A stretch of DNA of 64,000 nucleotides from Leptothermofonsia sp049200465 (GTDB taxonomy: Bacteria > Cyanobacteriota > Cyanobacteriia > Leptolyngbyales > Leptolyngbyaceae), in contig NZ_CP120836.1 of the NCBI RefSeq assembly GCF_049200465.1, positions 1,364,001 to 1,428,000 of the forward strand, given 5' to 3'. Position numbers and translations under genes: made by a program. The notes under the pieces are model-generated. The model was not told where the DNA came from. It did no database searches and saw only the letters and a program-made list of their open reading frames with translations. Positions 25,231 through 33,319 of this stretch are shown here, piece by piece (the stretch's first letter is position 1; the number at the start of each line of letters is the position of its first letter).

Positions 25231-25334
25231 GTAGGTAGTCAGAATTAATTTGTAAAGGAGGGAGTGGGGGTTGCGCCTCCAGCCAGGGGTTTCACCCCTG
25301 CACCCCGTCCTAACCATAATGACTACCGCTATAA
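25231..25334. repeat. Copy of the dispersed GC-rich palindromic element (inverted)
   Basis: GGAGGGAGTGGGGGTTGCGC, CAGCCAGGGGTTTCACCCCT, CCCCGTCCTAACCATAATGA and ACCGCTATA are the reverse complement of the copies at 12791-12905 and 48299-48413. It lies just beyond the stop codon of the caspase-STAND gene, where it may act as a transcription stop. Confidence 0.75.
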
Positions 25335-25352
25335 TTGCGCCCAGCTACTTAT

Positions 25353-28300
25353 TTAGTTCTTCACTTCTAAAGTTGGGCAAGCATTGGGTGGAAGGCGCAG
25401 GTAGCGAAGACATTCTTCGGGTTTAAGCTGGCGCAGGCTGCGATCGCGGGCTAAGTGAAGCAGCCCTTCCCAGGTTGCAACCCAAACATAGAGTTTCCCA
25501 CTTTTACCTAAAGCAGCCACATAGTGACCATCGGGGCTAAAGAACACGCGCGCAAGGGGCTGGCCGTTTTCTTCAAATGGGCGCAGGATTGCCTCTTCAG
25601 TACCTGTTTGGGCATCCCACAGGCGGGCAGTTCCGTCGGCTCCGGCAGTGACGATCATCAGTCCATTGGGGCTAAACTCGGCATCAAACACAGCCCCATA
25701 GTGCCCTGCCAGCAAAACCCGCATTGCACCCGTTTTAATATCCACCACCCTGGCAGTTCCATCCTGGCTGGCAGTGACCACAAGTTGGTTATCTAAACTG
25801 AACTGGGCACTACTGACCGCATTGCGATGGGGCAGGGTGTTCACTAACTCGCCAGTAGAGGCTTTCCAGATGCGGGCGGTGCGATCGCGGCTGGCACTGA
25901 CCACTAGCTGCCCATCCGGGCTAAACCGGGCTTGTTCAATGGCCGCCCCGTGACCTTTCAAGCGAGTGGTCAGTTTGCCTGACTGCACATCCCAAAGATA
26001 AATGACCCGGTCATCCCCCACGCCCAAAAGCTTCTGGTTTTCGGGACTGAAGACAAGTTGACGAATGGTACCAAAACGACTTTTACCAGTCCGTTCAGTG
26101 GTTGGTCTATGTCCACTGCTAACAGAATCGGGTAGATCAAAATTCCGCACAAGATTCACTGTTCCATCGGGTTGAAGCTTCCAGAGCTGAACGTTATCTG
26201 CGTAGCTGGCAGTTGCCATTAGCTGAGTATCTGAGTTGAAGGCAGCTCCAGCTAACTTCATTCCGGGGGGAAGCTTTTGGATAAAACTAATGGCTGCGGG
26301 TACGGCTGAAGGGGGTTGAGTTCTATCCAGGGAAATTGCTTGGACTGTTTTAGAACTCCTGTTCGGGGTTTCCTGGGTCTGGGGTCGCCATATTGTAAAT
26401 CTAAAGCCTGCCGAGTAGTTCTCGCTTTTGGGCTTTAGGAAGGACGCGGAGTCTCCAACCCACTTGAAGAAATTGAACCTGCCCTCCCTCAGGACGGATT
26501 GGGAAACTGGTTGTTTTGCTAATGATTGGGAAGAGAGAGTTTTGGAAATCTCTCCTGGAATGGAATAATAGGGAAAGCTCCAATGGTGGATGGTGCCATT
26601 GGCTGCCACAGTCAACAGATCATCAAAGCCCGCAGGTGTGGAAGTGGTTGCGGTTGGTTTTATACGGGCAGTTGTGGCATCCGAAAAATCAAAGTTTTGC
26701 TGTAGGTTGGGCGAGCGAAAGGCAACCCATTGAATGCGATCGCCCATCATCTTTAGTGTGGGAAACTCACTTCCCGGTTCTGCCGCCCAGAGACGGGCTG
26801 ACCCATCCGTTCCCGCTGTTGCAATCAGGGAACCATCAGGACTGAACTGGATGGACTTTAGCGCCCCCGAATAGCCCCGCAGAATATCCACCAACTGTCC
26901 AGATTGCACATTCCATAGTTGGACTGTGTGAACGAGCTGATTGGTGCTAATTTCCCAACCAGTGGTTGCCAGGTACTGACTATCCGGACTGAAGGCAACC
27001 ATTCCCTGTGCTGGATGGTCCGGACTCTTTAAATCATTGGTTCTGTCTGGTTGCAATTTCAACCGTCCAGTATTGACCTCCCATAGCCAGATGCGGTTTT
27101 GTTGATCGGCAACCGCAATCACCCGACCGTTGGGACTAAATAGCACCTGTGATAGCGATGACGAGTAGGTATGGAGTGGTTTGCTGTTGACCATTTTTTG
27201 CCAGGGGTAGGAATCCTGGAGCAATGATCCAGGAGCCCGCCAGAACTGTACACTGCCGTCACTGGATGCCGTTGCAATCGTTAAACCATCGGGGCTAAAA
27301 GTCGTGCAATTGACTTGATGGCGATGGCGGAGAACCTGGTGCGATCGCCCACTGTTGACCTCCCAAATATGGACCTTACTGCCACTAGCCGTCAGAAGCC
27401 ACTCCCCATTCGGGCTAAAGGCCAGATCTCGCACTTCAACGGGATGGGAAAGTTTCCTGTGGATCTGTCCACTACGGACTCGCCAGAGGTGTACTGCTTG
27501 CTGGCTATCGACCGTTGCAATCCACTGACCATCTGGACTGAAAGCTAACCGTATAATTGCCCCACCTCCACTTTGCAACTGAAACTGAAGCACACCTGTT
27601 TCCACAGACCACACCCGTACCTGGTTGGAGTCACGGGCGATCGCGGCCAGGAGCTTTCCATCCGGGCTAAATGCGATTGCCGCGATCGCCCCCGATTGGG
27701 GATTGGTTGTGGCAGATGAAATCTGGGGTGGACCTGTCTCATCGCCTTTTCCATCAGCCGGCCCTCCTTCCCACTGCCACACCTTTTCAGCCGATTGGGT
27801 CTTTAATGACCAGAGCCGGATGGTGCCGTCTTCTCCACCTGTGGCGAAGTAGGGCTGGGTTGGGCTAAAAGCTGAGGTCTGAATGGCTCCCGTGTGTCCC
27901 TTCAAATTGGCTTGCAGGCGCAGTTTTTGTAAGGCTGCCCGTAAACTCGCCTGGGCTTCGTAGGTGTGTCTCCCTTTTTCCACGGCAAGACGGCTAATCA
28001 GCAGTGCTGCCATTGGATCGCCGTCAGGCTCTTGCAAAATGGACTGGGCGATCGCGGCCTGTTGACGGGAGGTAGCAATTTGAAGCTGGTAATCTTTCTC
28101 TGCCTGGCTTTTGATTGCCGCAATGTACTGGGTAAACGTTACTGCCAGTGCTACCAGCAACGTGCAGGGAATCACCATCTGCAACAGGCGCAGTTCCTTC
28201 TGGGTGCGCTGGTTCTCTTCGCGACTAATCGAGATAAACCGCTGTGCCAGAATAGACAGCTCATCCGGGTAAGTTTTCAGAAAATCTTCGGCATCAATCA

Positions 28301-30569
28301 GGCGAGCGCCATGCAGCAGGTATTCATTAGAGCGGGGTTCTTCAGCATTGTGCCACTCCCGTGCTGCGTGTTCAATCCGGCGCTGCCGTCTCAGCATTTC
28401 CCGACTTTCGTCCAGCCAGGTTCGCAGCATCAACCAGTGGCGAATCAGGGTCTCATGGGCCACATCCACAGTTTCTTGATAGAGAGGGCACAATCCCTGA
28501 GAGGTGCTGCGTTCAGCGAGATGGTTGGTGGGCAACTGGGTGACTTTGGCGATGATATGCTCCCCTTCCAGACTGGTTTGCACTCTGGCAGAAGGCAGAT
28601 CAATCGGCTGATTATGTTTGGGGAATTTGCCCTGGCATATCTGGGCTAGGCGCAAGGCAGTAGAGACGTTGGCAAACCCCTGATCAGTCTGTTCCCGATA
28701 GCGGCTGGTGGGAACAATTTGGTTAGTGACAACAAGTTTTGCTGCCACCAGTTTTTCCAGCACCCGATCCACCAATTCTGCCGGAAAGCGGGGACTAACC
28801 AGTTCCGACTTGAGAATGCGGCGGCGGGTATCTTCGGTACCGTCCCCCAGTTGGGTTAGGGCAATAAAAATGCGTTTGGCAACCTGCTGTTCTTCCGGGG
28901 TAAGGCTGTAAAAGATGGCATTTGCCCGCTTCTGGAGCGTTCCTCTGACTCCCCCCAGCTCAGTATAGGCATCCAGGGTGAGACGAGCAGGGCCGCCAGC
29001 CGAATCAGGCTGACGCTGTTGCCACAGTTCCAGCAGGGTGTATTGTAGAAGTGGCAATTCGCCGGGAGCCCCAACCACATCTAGCAGGATGTTGTAGACC
29101 AGGTTGGGGTCACAAACAACCCCGACTTTTTGAGCGGGTTTCACAACGGAAGCTTTGATCTGTTCGTAGGTGAGGGGAGTGACTGTTATCAGGTTTTGTT
29201 CAATTTGCTCGGCTAAGCCATTGTAAAGGGAACATTTGCCAAAAAAATCGGCACGCAGCACAATCACGATGTTGAGACAGTCGCTGGCTTCTTGCAGGGC
29301 GGTGAGTAAGGAGTTGAAGAAGCGGTGGCGATCGCGCTCAGCCTGGGGTCCCTGGCAGAGAGTAAAGACCTCCTCAAACTGGTCAATAATCAACAACAGG
29401 CGGGAATTACGACCATATTTGGATGAAATCAGGCTGGCGCGAACCAGATGGGAAAGGCCGTTCCCACCTTCGCGCAAGAGAGCTTCTGCCCGTCGCAGAT
29501 GTTCTGCCCGGTCTACGGTAGGGGCCTGGGAGTTAACAAAAGCGCTGGCGAGACTGCGGAGGGGTTGCTCCGTTGGGGTGATGAGCTGAATTCGCCAGCG
29601 ATCGCTGCCTGAAAACTTGTGCCCCTGGCGCAATTGGTGAATCAAGCCGGCCCGCACCAGGGACGACTTACCGCTGCCAGAGGCTCCAACAACCGCCACA
29701 AAATTTCGGGTCTTCAATTTTTCAATCAATTGATCGGTCAGGTCTTCTCGCCCAAAGAAGTACTCAGCATGGGCCTCATCGAAACACTCCAGTCCTCGAT
29801 AGGGGCAAATCTCCTGAGCCAGTTCAGTTTTAATAATGGTTGATGCGCCCTGATTGCAGGTCAGGATGATTTCGCTGCCCGAATTTTCAAACAGGGGCTG
29901 CTGCATTTCACCTTTGAGAGCATTACTCACCCAGTCAGTCAGGGCATAGTTAGTTACTACGCCATTGGGAACGCGGGTAGGATCAAGTCCATCGAGCAAT
30001 GCCCGTGTAAAAATGCTGTACGTTCCTTCAATCGATTCGTAGGCGGCCTCATACTCCCGTGAAGCCGCCATAAACAGGCGATCAGTTCCACTACGGGCAC
30101 CAGGGTCGGCCTCTAAGAAGTTGAGCAATTCTCCGCTGTGGCAACAATCCAACAGAATAATGCGTTGTTTTACAGGGCTTTCCTGCAAAAGTCGCCGCAG
30201 CCAGAAGAGGGAAAGCCCGTAGAAACCCACATTAGGGTTGGCATCACTGGTTGCCAGATACCCTTCCTGAATCCCCGCATCCTTCTGAAGGCCATGTCCT
30301 GAAAAGTAGAACAGGGCTGTGTGCGGAATGTTATTTCCCTTTGGCTTGAATAGCCGAACCAGAGCAGTTTCCAGTTCAGCCAGGGTAACGGGAGTTTTGC
30401 TCCCAATTCTGGATTGCCCTCTTTGGATGATATCAGGCATGCGGGTGACTCGAAAATCACCGCTGCTTTGTAATCGTTGGGCGATCGCCTCTGCATCCTG
30501 GGCTGGTGCGCTCAGATTCGGCAACCATTGATACGCACTAATTCCGACAACGAGAGCATCCCGTGACAT
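25353..30569 (-). CDS. Caspase-STAND-WD40 protein
   Basis: 1738 residues in three modules. (1) A C14 caspase/orthocaspase domain, about 1-240, with both catalytic motifs intact: FYFSGHG (His92) and LLDCCHSG (Cys143). (2) A STAND-type NTPase from about 255: FFGREDLTDQLIEKL start, Walker A GASGSGKSS (295-303), Walker B LLLIIDQFEEVF, and winged-helix-like sequence to about 790. (3) After a predicted membrane or hydrophobic helix (VIPCTLLVALAVTFTQYI, about 825), some fourteen WD40 repeats (FSPDG...ATA...DGTARLW). The fusion suggests that ligand sensing by the beta-propeller drives NTPase oligomerisation and caspase activation, as in apoptosome-like STAND proteins. The specificity is probably for Arg/Lys as in other orthocaspases. 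It is monocistronic with a long AT-rich upstream region. Confidence 0.9.
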   Translation of the reverse strand: MSRDALVVGISAYQWLPNLSAPAQDAEAIAQRLQSSGDFRVTRMPDIIQRGQSRIGSKTPVTLAELETALVRLFKPKGNNIPHTALFYFSGHGLQKDAGIQEGYLATSDANPNVGFYGLSLFWLRRLLQESPVKQRIILLDCCHSGELLNFLEADPGARSGTDRLFMAASREYEAAYESIEGTYSIFTRALLDGLDPTRVPNGVVTNYALTDWVSNALKGEMQQPLFENSGSEIILTCNQGASTIIKTELAQEICPYRGLECFDEAHAEYFFGREDLTDQLIEKLKTRNFVAVVGASGSGKSSLVRAGLIHQLRQGHKFSGSDRWRIQLITPTEQPLRSLASAFVNSQAPTVDRAEHLRRAEALLREGGNGLSHLVRASLISSKYGRNSRLLLIIDQFEEVFTLCQGPQAERDRHRFFNSLLTALQEASDCLNIVIVLRADFFGKCSLYNGLAEQIEQNLITVTPLTYEQIKASVVKPAQKVGVVCDPNLVYNILLDVVGAPGELPLLQYTLLELWQQRQPDSAGGPARLTLDAYTELGGVRGTLQKRANAIFYSLTPEEQQVAKRIFIALTQLGDGTEDTRRRILKSELVSPRFPAELVDRVLEKLVAAKLVVTNQIVPTSRYREQTDQGFANVSTALRLAQICQGKFPKHNQPIDLPSARVQTSLEGEHIIAKVTQLPTNHLAERSTSQGLCPLYQETVDVAHETLIRHWLMLRTWLDESREMLRRQRRIEHAAREWHNAEEPRSNEYLLHGARLIDAEDFLKTYPDELSILAQRFISISREENQRTQKELRLLQMVIPCTLLVALAVTFTQYIAAIKSQAEKDYQLQIATSRQQAAIAQSILQEPDGDPMAALLISRLAVEKGRHTYEAQASLRAALQKLRLQANLKGHTGAIQTSAFSPTQPYFATGGEDGTIRLWSLKTQSAEKVWQWEGGPADGKGDETGPPQISSATTNPQSGAIAAIAFSPDGKLLAAIARDSNQVRVWSVETGVLQFQLQSGGGAIIRLAFSPDGQWIATVDSQQAVHLWRVRSGQIHRKLSHPVEVRDLAFSPNGEWLLTASGSKVHIWEVNSGRSHQVLRHRHQVNCTTFSPDGLTIATASSDGSVQFWRAPGSLLQDSYPWQKMVNSKPLHTYSSSLSQVLFSPNGRVIAVADQQNRIWLWEVNTGRLKLQPDRTNDLKSPDHPAQGMVAFSPDSQYLATTGWEISTNQLVHTVQLWNVQSGQLVDILRGYSGALKSIQFSPDGSLIATAGTDGSARLWAAEPGSEFPTLKMMGDRIQWVAFRSPNLQQNFDFSDATTARIKPTATTSTPAGFDDLLTVAANGTIHHWSFPYYSIPGEISKTLSSQSLAKQPVSQSVLREGRFNFFKWVGDSASFLKPKSENYSAGFRFTIWRPQTQETPNRSSKTVQAISLDRTQPPSAVPAAISFIQKLPPGMKLAGAAFNSDTQLMATASYADNVQLWKLQPDGTVNLVRNFDLPDSVSSGHRPTTERTGKSRFGTIRQLVFSPENQKLLGVGDDRVIYLWDVQSGKLTTRLKGHGAAIEQARFSPDGQLVVSASRDRTARIWKASTGELVNTLPHRNAVSSAQFSLDNQLVVTASQDGTARVVDIKTGAMRVLLAGHYGAVFDAEFSPNGLMIVTAGADGTARLWDAQTGTEEAILRPFEENGQPLARVFFSPDGHYVAALGKSGKLYVWVATWEGLLHLARDRSLRQLKPEECLRYLRLPPNACPTLEVKN

Positions 30570-31217
30570 TTCCTAAATGTTCCTCAAACCAACTCCATCA
30601 AGGTTTCCTCAACGTGAGTGCATCGACAGGGATAAGCGTAATGCCACTAAGGCAGTGTGTGTAAAAATACTGAGGTTTCACCAGAAAAGACTCCTGCTTT
30701 GATAGGCCAAAAAATTGACTTTTCTCTGTCTATCAAAGCCATTTGGAAAGATCATTTTTTCCTTTTTCCCTGTTTCAGCCATTTGATTGAATCGTTATCA
30801 GCCAAATTTCTTAGAAAAAATTGAGCATTAGTCAAGAGAACGCTCTAAGGCATTAATGGTATATCCAAATCAACGGTCACACCTGGAAAACCCTCATGAA
30901 AAAGGATTTCCTAATTCAAACCTAATAGGAAAAACATTAAATGTAACAGGGGGTATCACCCCTTTTGGTAATAGTTTAACAGTCGATCTTTAACAATTAA
31001 GGAATTTTTTTATTTTTTAGCTCATTTATGGATTGAAGAAAATAGAAGCATCTTGATCAAACTCATTAAAACCTGCATGGAAATTGACTATATAACAATG
31101 GCTCAACAGAGAATATGCGGAATTTATTTATTGAATTGATGAACCCTGATGTTGGCTCCGCAGTTCTACGGAAATAAATCCTTGAAATTAGTTAAATTTA
31201 ATGAAAGGTTGTTTTAT
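30570..31217. other. AT-rich upstream region of the caspase-STAND gene, no gene seen
   Basis: About 650 bp, clearly more AT-rich than the coding DNA around it. No reading frame is supported on either strand. It holds a 10-bp inverted repeat (30696-30739) and runs into the left end of the IS5-like element. It probably carries the promoter of the minus-strand gene. Confidence 0.5.
30696..30739. promoter_or_regulatory. Perfect 10-bp inverted repeat, possible operator or hairpin
   Basis: GCTTTGATAG (30696-30705) and CTATCAAAGC (30730-30739) are exact reverse complements separated by 24 bases, about 130-170 bp upstream of the caspase-STAND start codon. It could be a paired half-site operator or an RNA hairpin in the 5' leader. 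Confidence 0.45.
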
Positions 31218-32231
31218 TAGATTTGCTGGGAAATAAGAGATAATAGTCGGTAGTTGCACGCTGCTCTGCCCATGCTGAACTTAGACCGCATTCTCCAAAA
31301 TGACCGCCTGTTGCGGGCAATGACAGGACTCAACCGCAAAGCATTTGAGAAACTCCTGCCCAGCTTTAGTGAGGCTTATCAGCAGAATCAGATAAAACCT
31401 GGGGTAGAGCGCAAACGTGCAGTTGGAGGGGGACGCAAAGCAACTCTACGGACAAACCGTGACAAGTTGTTCTCCATTTTGTTGGACTGCAAATGCTATC
31501 CCACATTCGACTGAATGAGTGTGTTGTTTGGCTTTGACCGCTCCTGTGCGTGGGACTGAGTTCATCATCTGCTGCCTGTTTTGGAGCAAACGTTAGGGCA
31601 CAAACAGGCACTGCCGGAGCGCAAGGTGCGGAGCATGGAGGAATTTCTAGAACGCTTTCCAGAGGTTAAAGAAGTGATTTTCGATGGGACAGAGCGTCCC
31701 GTGCAACGTCCCAAAGACTCCGACAAACAAAAAGAGCATTACTCCGGCAAGAAGAAACGCCATACCCGTAAGCACATCACAGGCAGTACGCGAAAAAAGC
31801 GAGTGATCCTGCTGACGAAGGCAAGAGCAGGCACTGTTCATGACAAACGACAACTTGACGAAGCAGACTTGGTGGGCAACATTCCCGATGAAGTTGCGAT
31901 AGAAGGAGCCTTAGGATTTCAAGGATTACAAAACGAATTTGAGAACGTTCATTTGCCCCACAAGAAACCAAAGGGCAAGAAATTAAGCGAACAACAGAAG
32001 CAGGAAAACCGCGAGTTCAGCCGTCAACGAGTAGTGTGTGAACATGCCCATGCAGGCATCAAACGTTATCGTTCGGTCACAGATGTTTATCGCAATCGTG
32101 TGCCTGATTTTGATGACCGCTTAATGCTAAACGCTGCTGGTTTATGGAACTGGTATTTGGATGCAGCATAAATTGAGCAAAGAAATGGGAGAACCTTGTC
32201 CCAAAGTAAATTTTATTTCCCAACAACTCTA
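31218..32231 (+). mobile_element. IS5-type insertion sequence (inactive)
   Basis: Imperfect inverted ends, TTAGATTTGCTGGGAAATAA near 31218-31237 and TTATTTCCCAACAACTCTA at 32213-32231, enclose one transposase gene with two nonsense codons. Length is about 1.0 kb. Only 21 bp separate it from the IS982 copy that follows. Confidence 0.7.
31272..32171 (+). pseudogene. IS5/DDE_4-type transposase with two in-frame stops
   Basis: One frame from ATG 31272 to the stop at 32169-32171 reads LNLDRILQNDRLLRAMTGLN, KAFEKLLPSFSEAYQ, then TGA after CYPTFD (31512-31514), then MSVLFGFDRSCAWD, a second TGA, then VHHLLPVLEQTLGHKQALPE and the catalytic part: EVIFDGTERPVQRP (first Asp), VILLTKARAGTVHDKRQLDE and CEHAHAGIKRYR (Glu). 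The remaining frame is intact, so only two point mutations inactivate it. An N-terminal helix-turn-helix and the DDE pattern place it among IS5-like ISs that use a DDE_4/HARBI1-like nuclease. A recent death is likely, since no frameshift has accumulated. Confidence 0.85.
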
Positions 32232-32252
32232 TTCATATTCAAAGGTAGGTTA

Positions 32253-33244
32253 ACGCGATGTGCGACTAAAACTAGGTAGCCACAAGTTGCTCAAACTGCA
32301 ACAGGTTAGGACTCAGGCGATTGAGCCAACGACAAACGGTATGAGCTAACAGCTTACGATGGATGCGACGGGTCAAGTGCCACAGGTCTCGTGCCCGGAC
32401 TTTTTCAATCGAGAAGCGTTCAACCAATTGTCCAATAACCGTTTCAATGAGCCGCCGTAGGCGCTTGAGTAAGGCAAGCCAAGCTGGGTCACGAGCGTCT
32501 TGCATATTGGAGCGCAAAGCGGTTTCCAGTTCAATGCCAACTTGGCGGAGTTCCTGTTGGAGTGGGGCAGATAGGTAACCCTTATCGCCAATCAGTAGCC
32601 CGTGAATGGACGATACCATTTCCCACAGGGTTTCCCGTTCACTGCCATTGGCAGGTGTCAGACTAAAGCCTGTAATCACGCCAGTCGCACGAATGAGCAA
32701 ATGTCCATGAAAGCCATAGTAGGTCTGTTTCTTAGCCGCACAATACCCATACGCCGCCATGCCTTTGAAACTGCGGCAGCTTGGCGCACGCGCAAAGCCA
32801 CAGAGCGGGATGGGAATCCCATCGACTAGATGCACTGAGTCACTGAACGCTCCCAATTGAGCGGCTAAGTGTTGCTGGAGCAAGGCTTTGTATTGCTATA
32901 GGTTAGCGGCTTGCCGCACAAAGGTGCAACGGCTCCCTAACCCTGGAAACCAAGCCAACCAGTGACGGCGAAAATACTGCCAAATCGCTTGGTCAGCATC
33001 TATCCCTTGATATTCGCCCACAATCTCCATCGTCAGTACCTCGCTGTCGCTCAACCCAGGTGCAAATCCTTTGGCTCGAATCGGTTGTCCTTGGGTGACT
33101 TCCGCTAAAGCATCATCCACACAGCAGAAGACCGCGATGATAAACTCGTCAATAGAAAACATTGGTCTCACCTGACTAGACAGCTTGTACTTCTAGCTTC
33201 GTAGGGTGAGACTTTCTTTGCAAAACCTTAGTTGCACATCGCGT
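32253..33244 (-). mobile_element. IS982-family insertion sequence with 7-bp target duplication
   Basis: Seventeen-base inverted ends with one mismatch (ACGCGATGTGCGACTAA at 32253-32269; ACGCGATGTGCAACTAA on the other strand ending at 33244) are flanked by TAGGTTA at 32246-32252 and again at 33245-33251. The element is 992 bp and sits 75 bp upstream of the metalloprotease gene. Boundaries are certain because ends and duplication agree. Confidence 0.9.
32272..33162 (-). pseudogene. IS982-family transposase with one in-frame stop
   Basis: Read on the minus strand from ATG 33160-33162: FSIDEFIIAVFCCVDDAL, LSDSEVLTMEIVGEYQGID, WQYFRRHWLAWFPGLGSR, then VRQAANL followed by TAG (32893-32895), then QYKALLQQHLAAQ, SVHLVDGIPIPLCGFARA, LIRATGVITGFSLTPANGSE and LLIGDKGYLSAPLQQEL, ending with VERFSIEKVRARDLWHLTRR. 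The Asp, Asp and Glu of the IS982 core are present, and the TAG most likely replaced a Trp codon. A single nonsense mutation inactivates the gene. Confidence 0.85.
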
Positions 33245-33319
33245 TAGGTTAAGAATCGTCACCGAAGTTGTTTTCTACTTCAACTGAGAGAACTCTATAA
33301 ACCCATCCTATAAACAGGG

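Noticed and set aside
27966..28649. A 227-codon plus-strand frame inside the caspase-STAND-WD40 gene
   Set aside because: It lies fully opposite a strongly supported gene and has no recognisable domain or ribosome site.
31512..31561. Possible UGA recoding (selenocysteine or Trp) in the IS5-type transposase
   Set aside because: No hairpin typical of recoding is apparent after the stops, and neighbouring ISs carry ordinary nonsense mutations, so decay is simpler.
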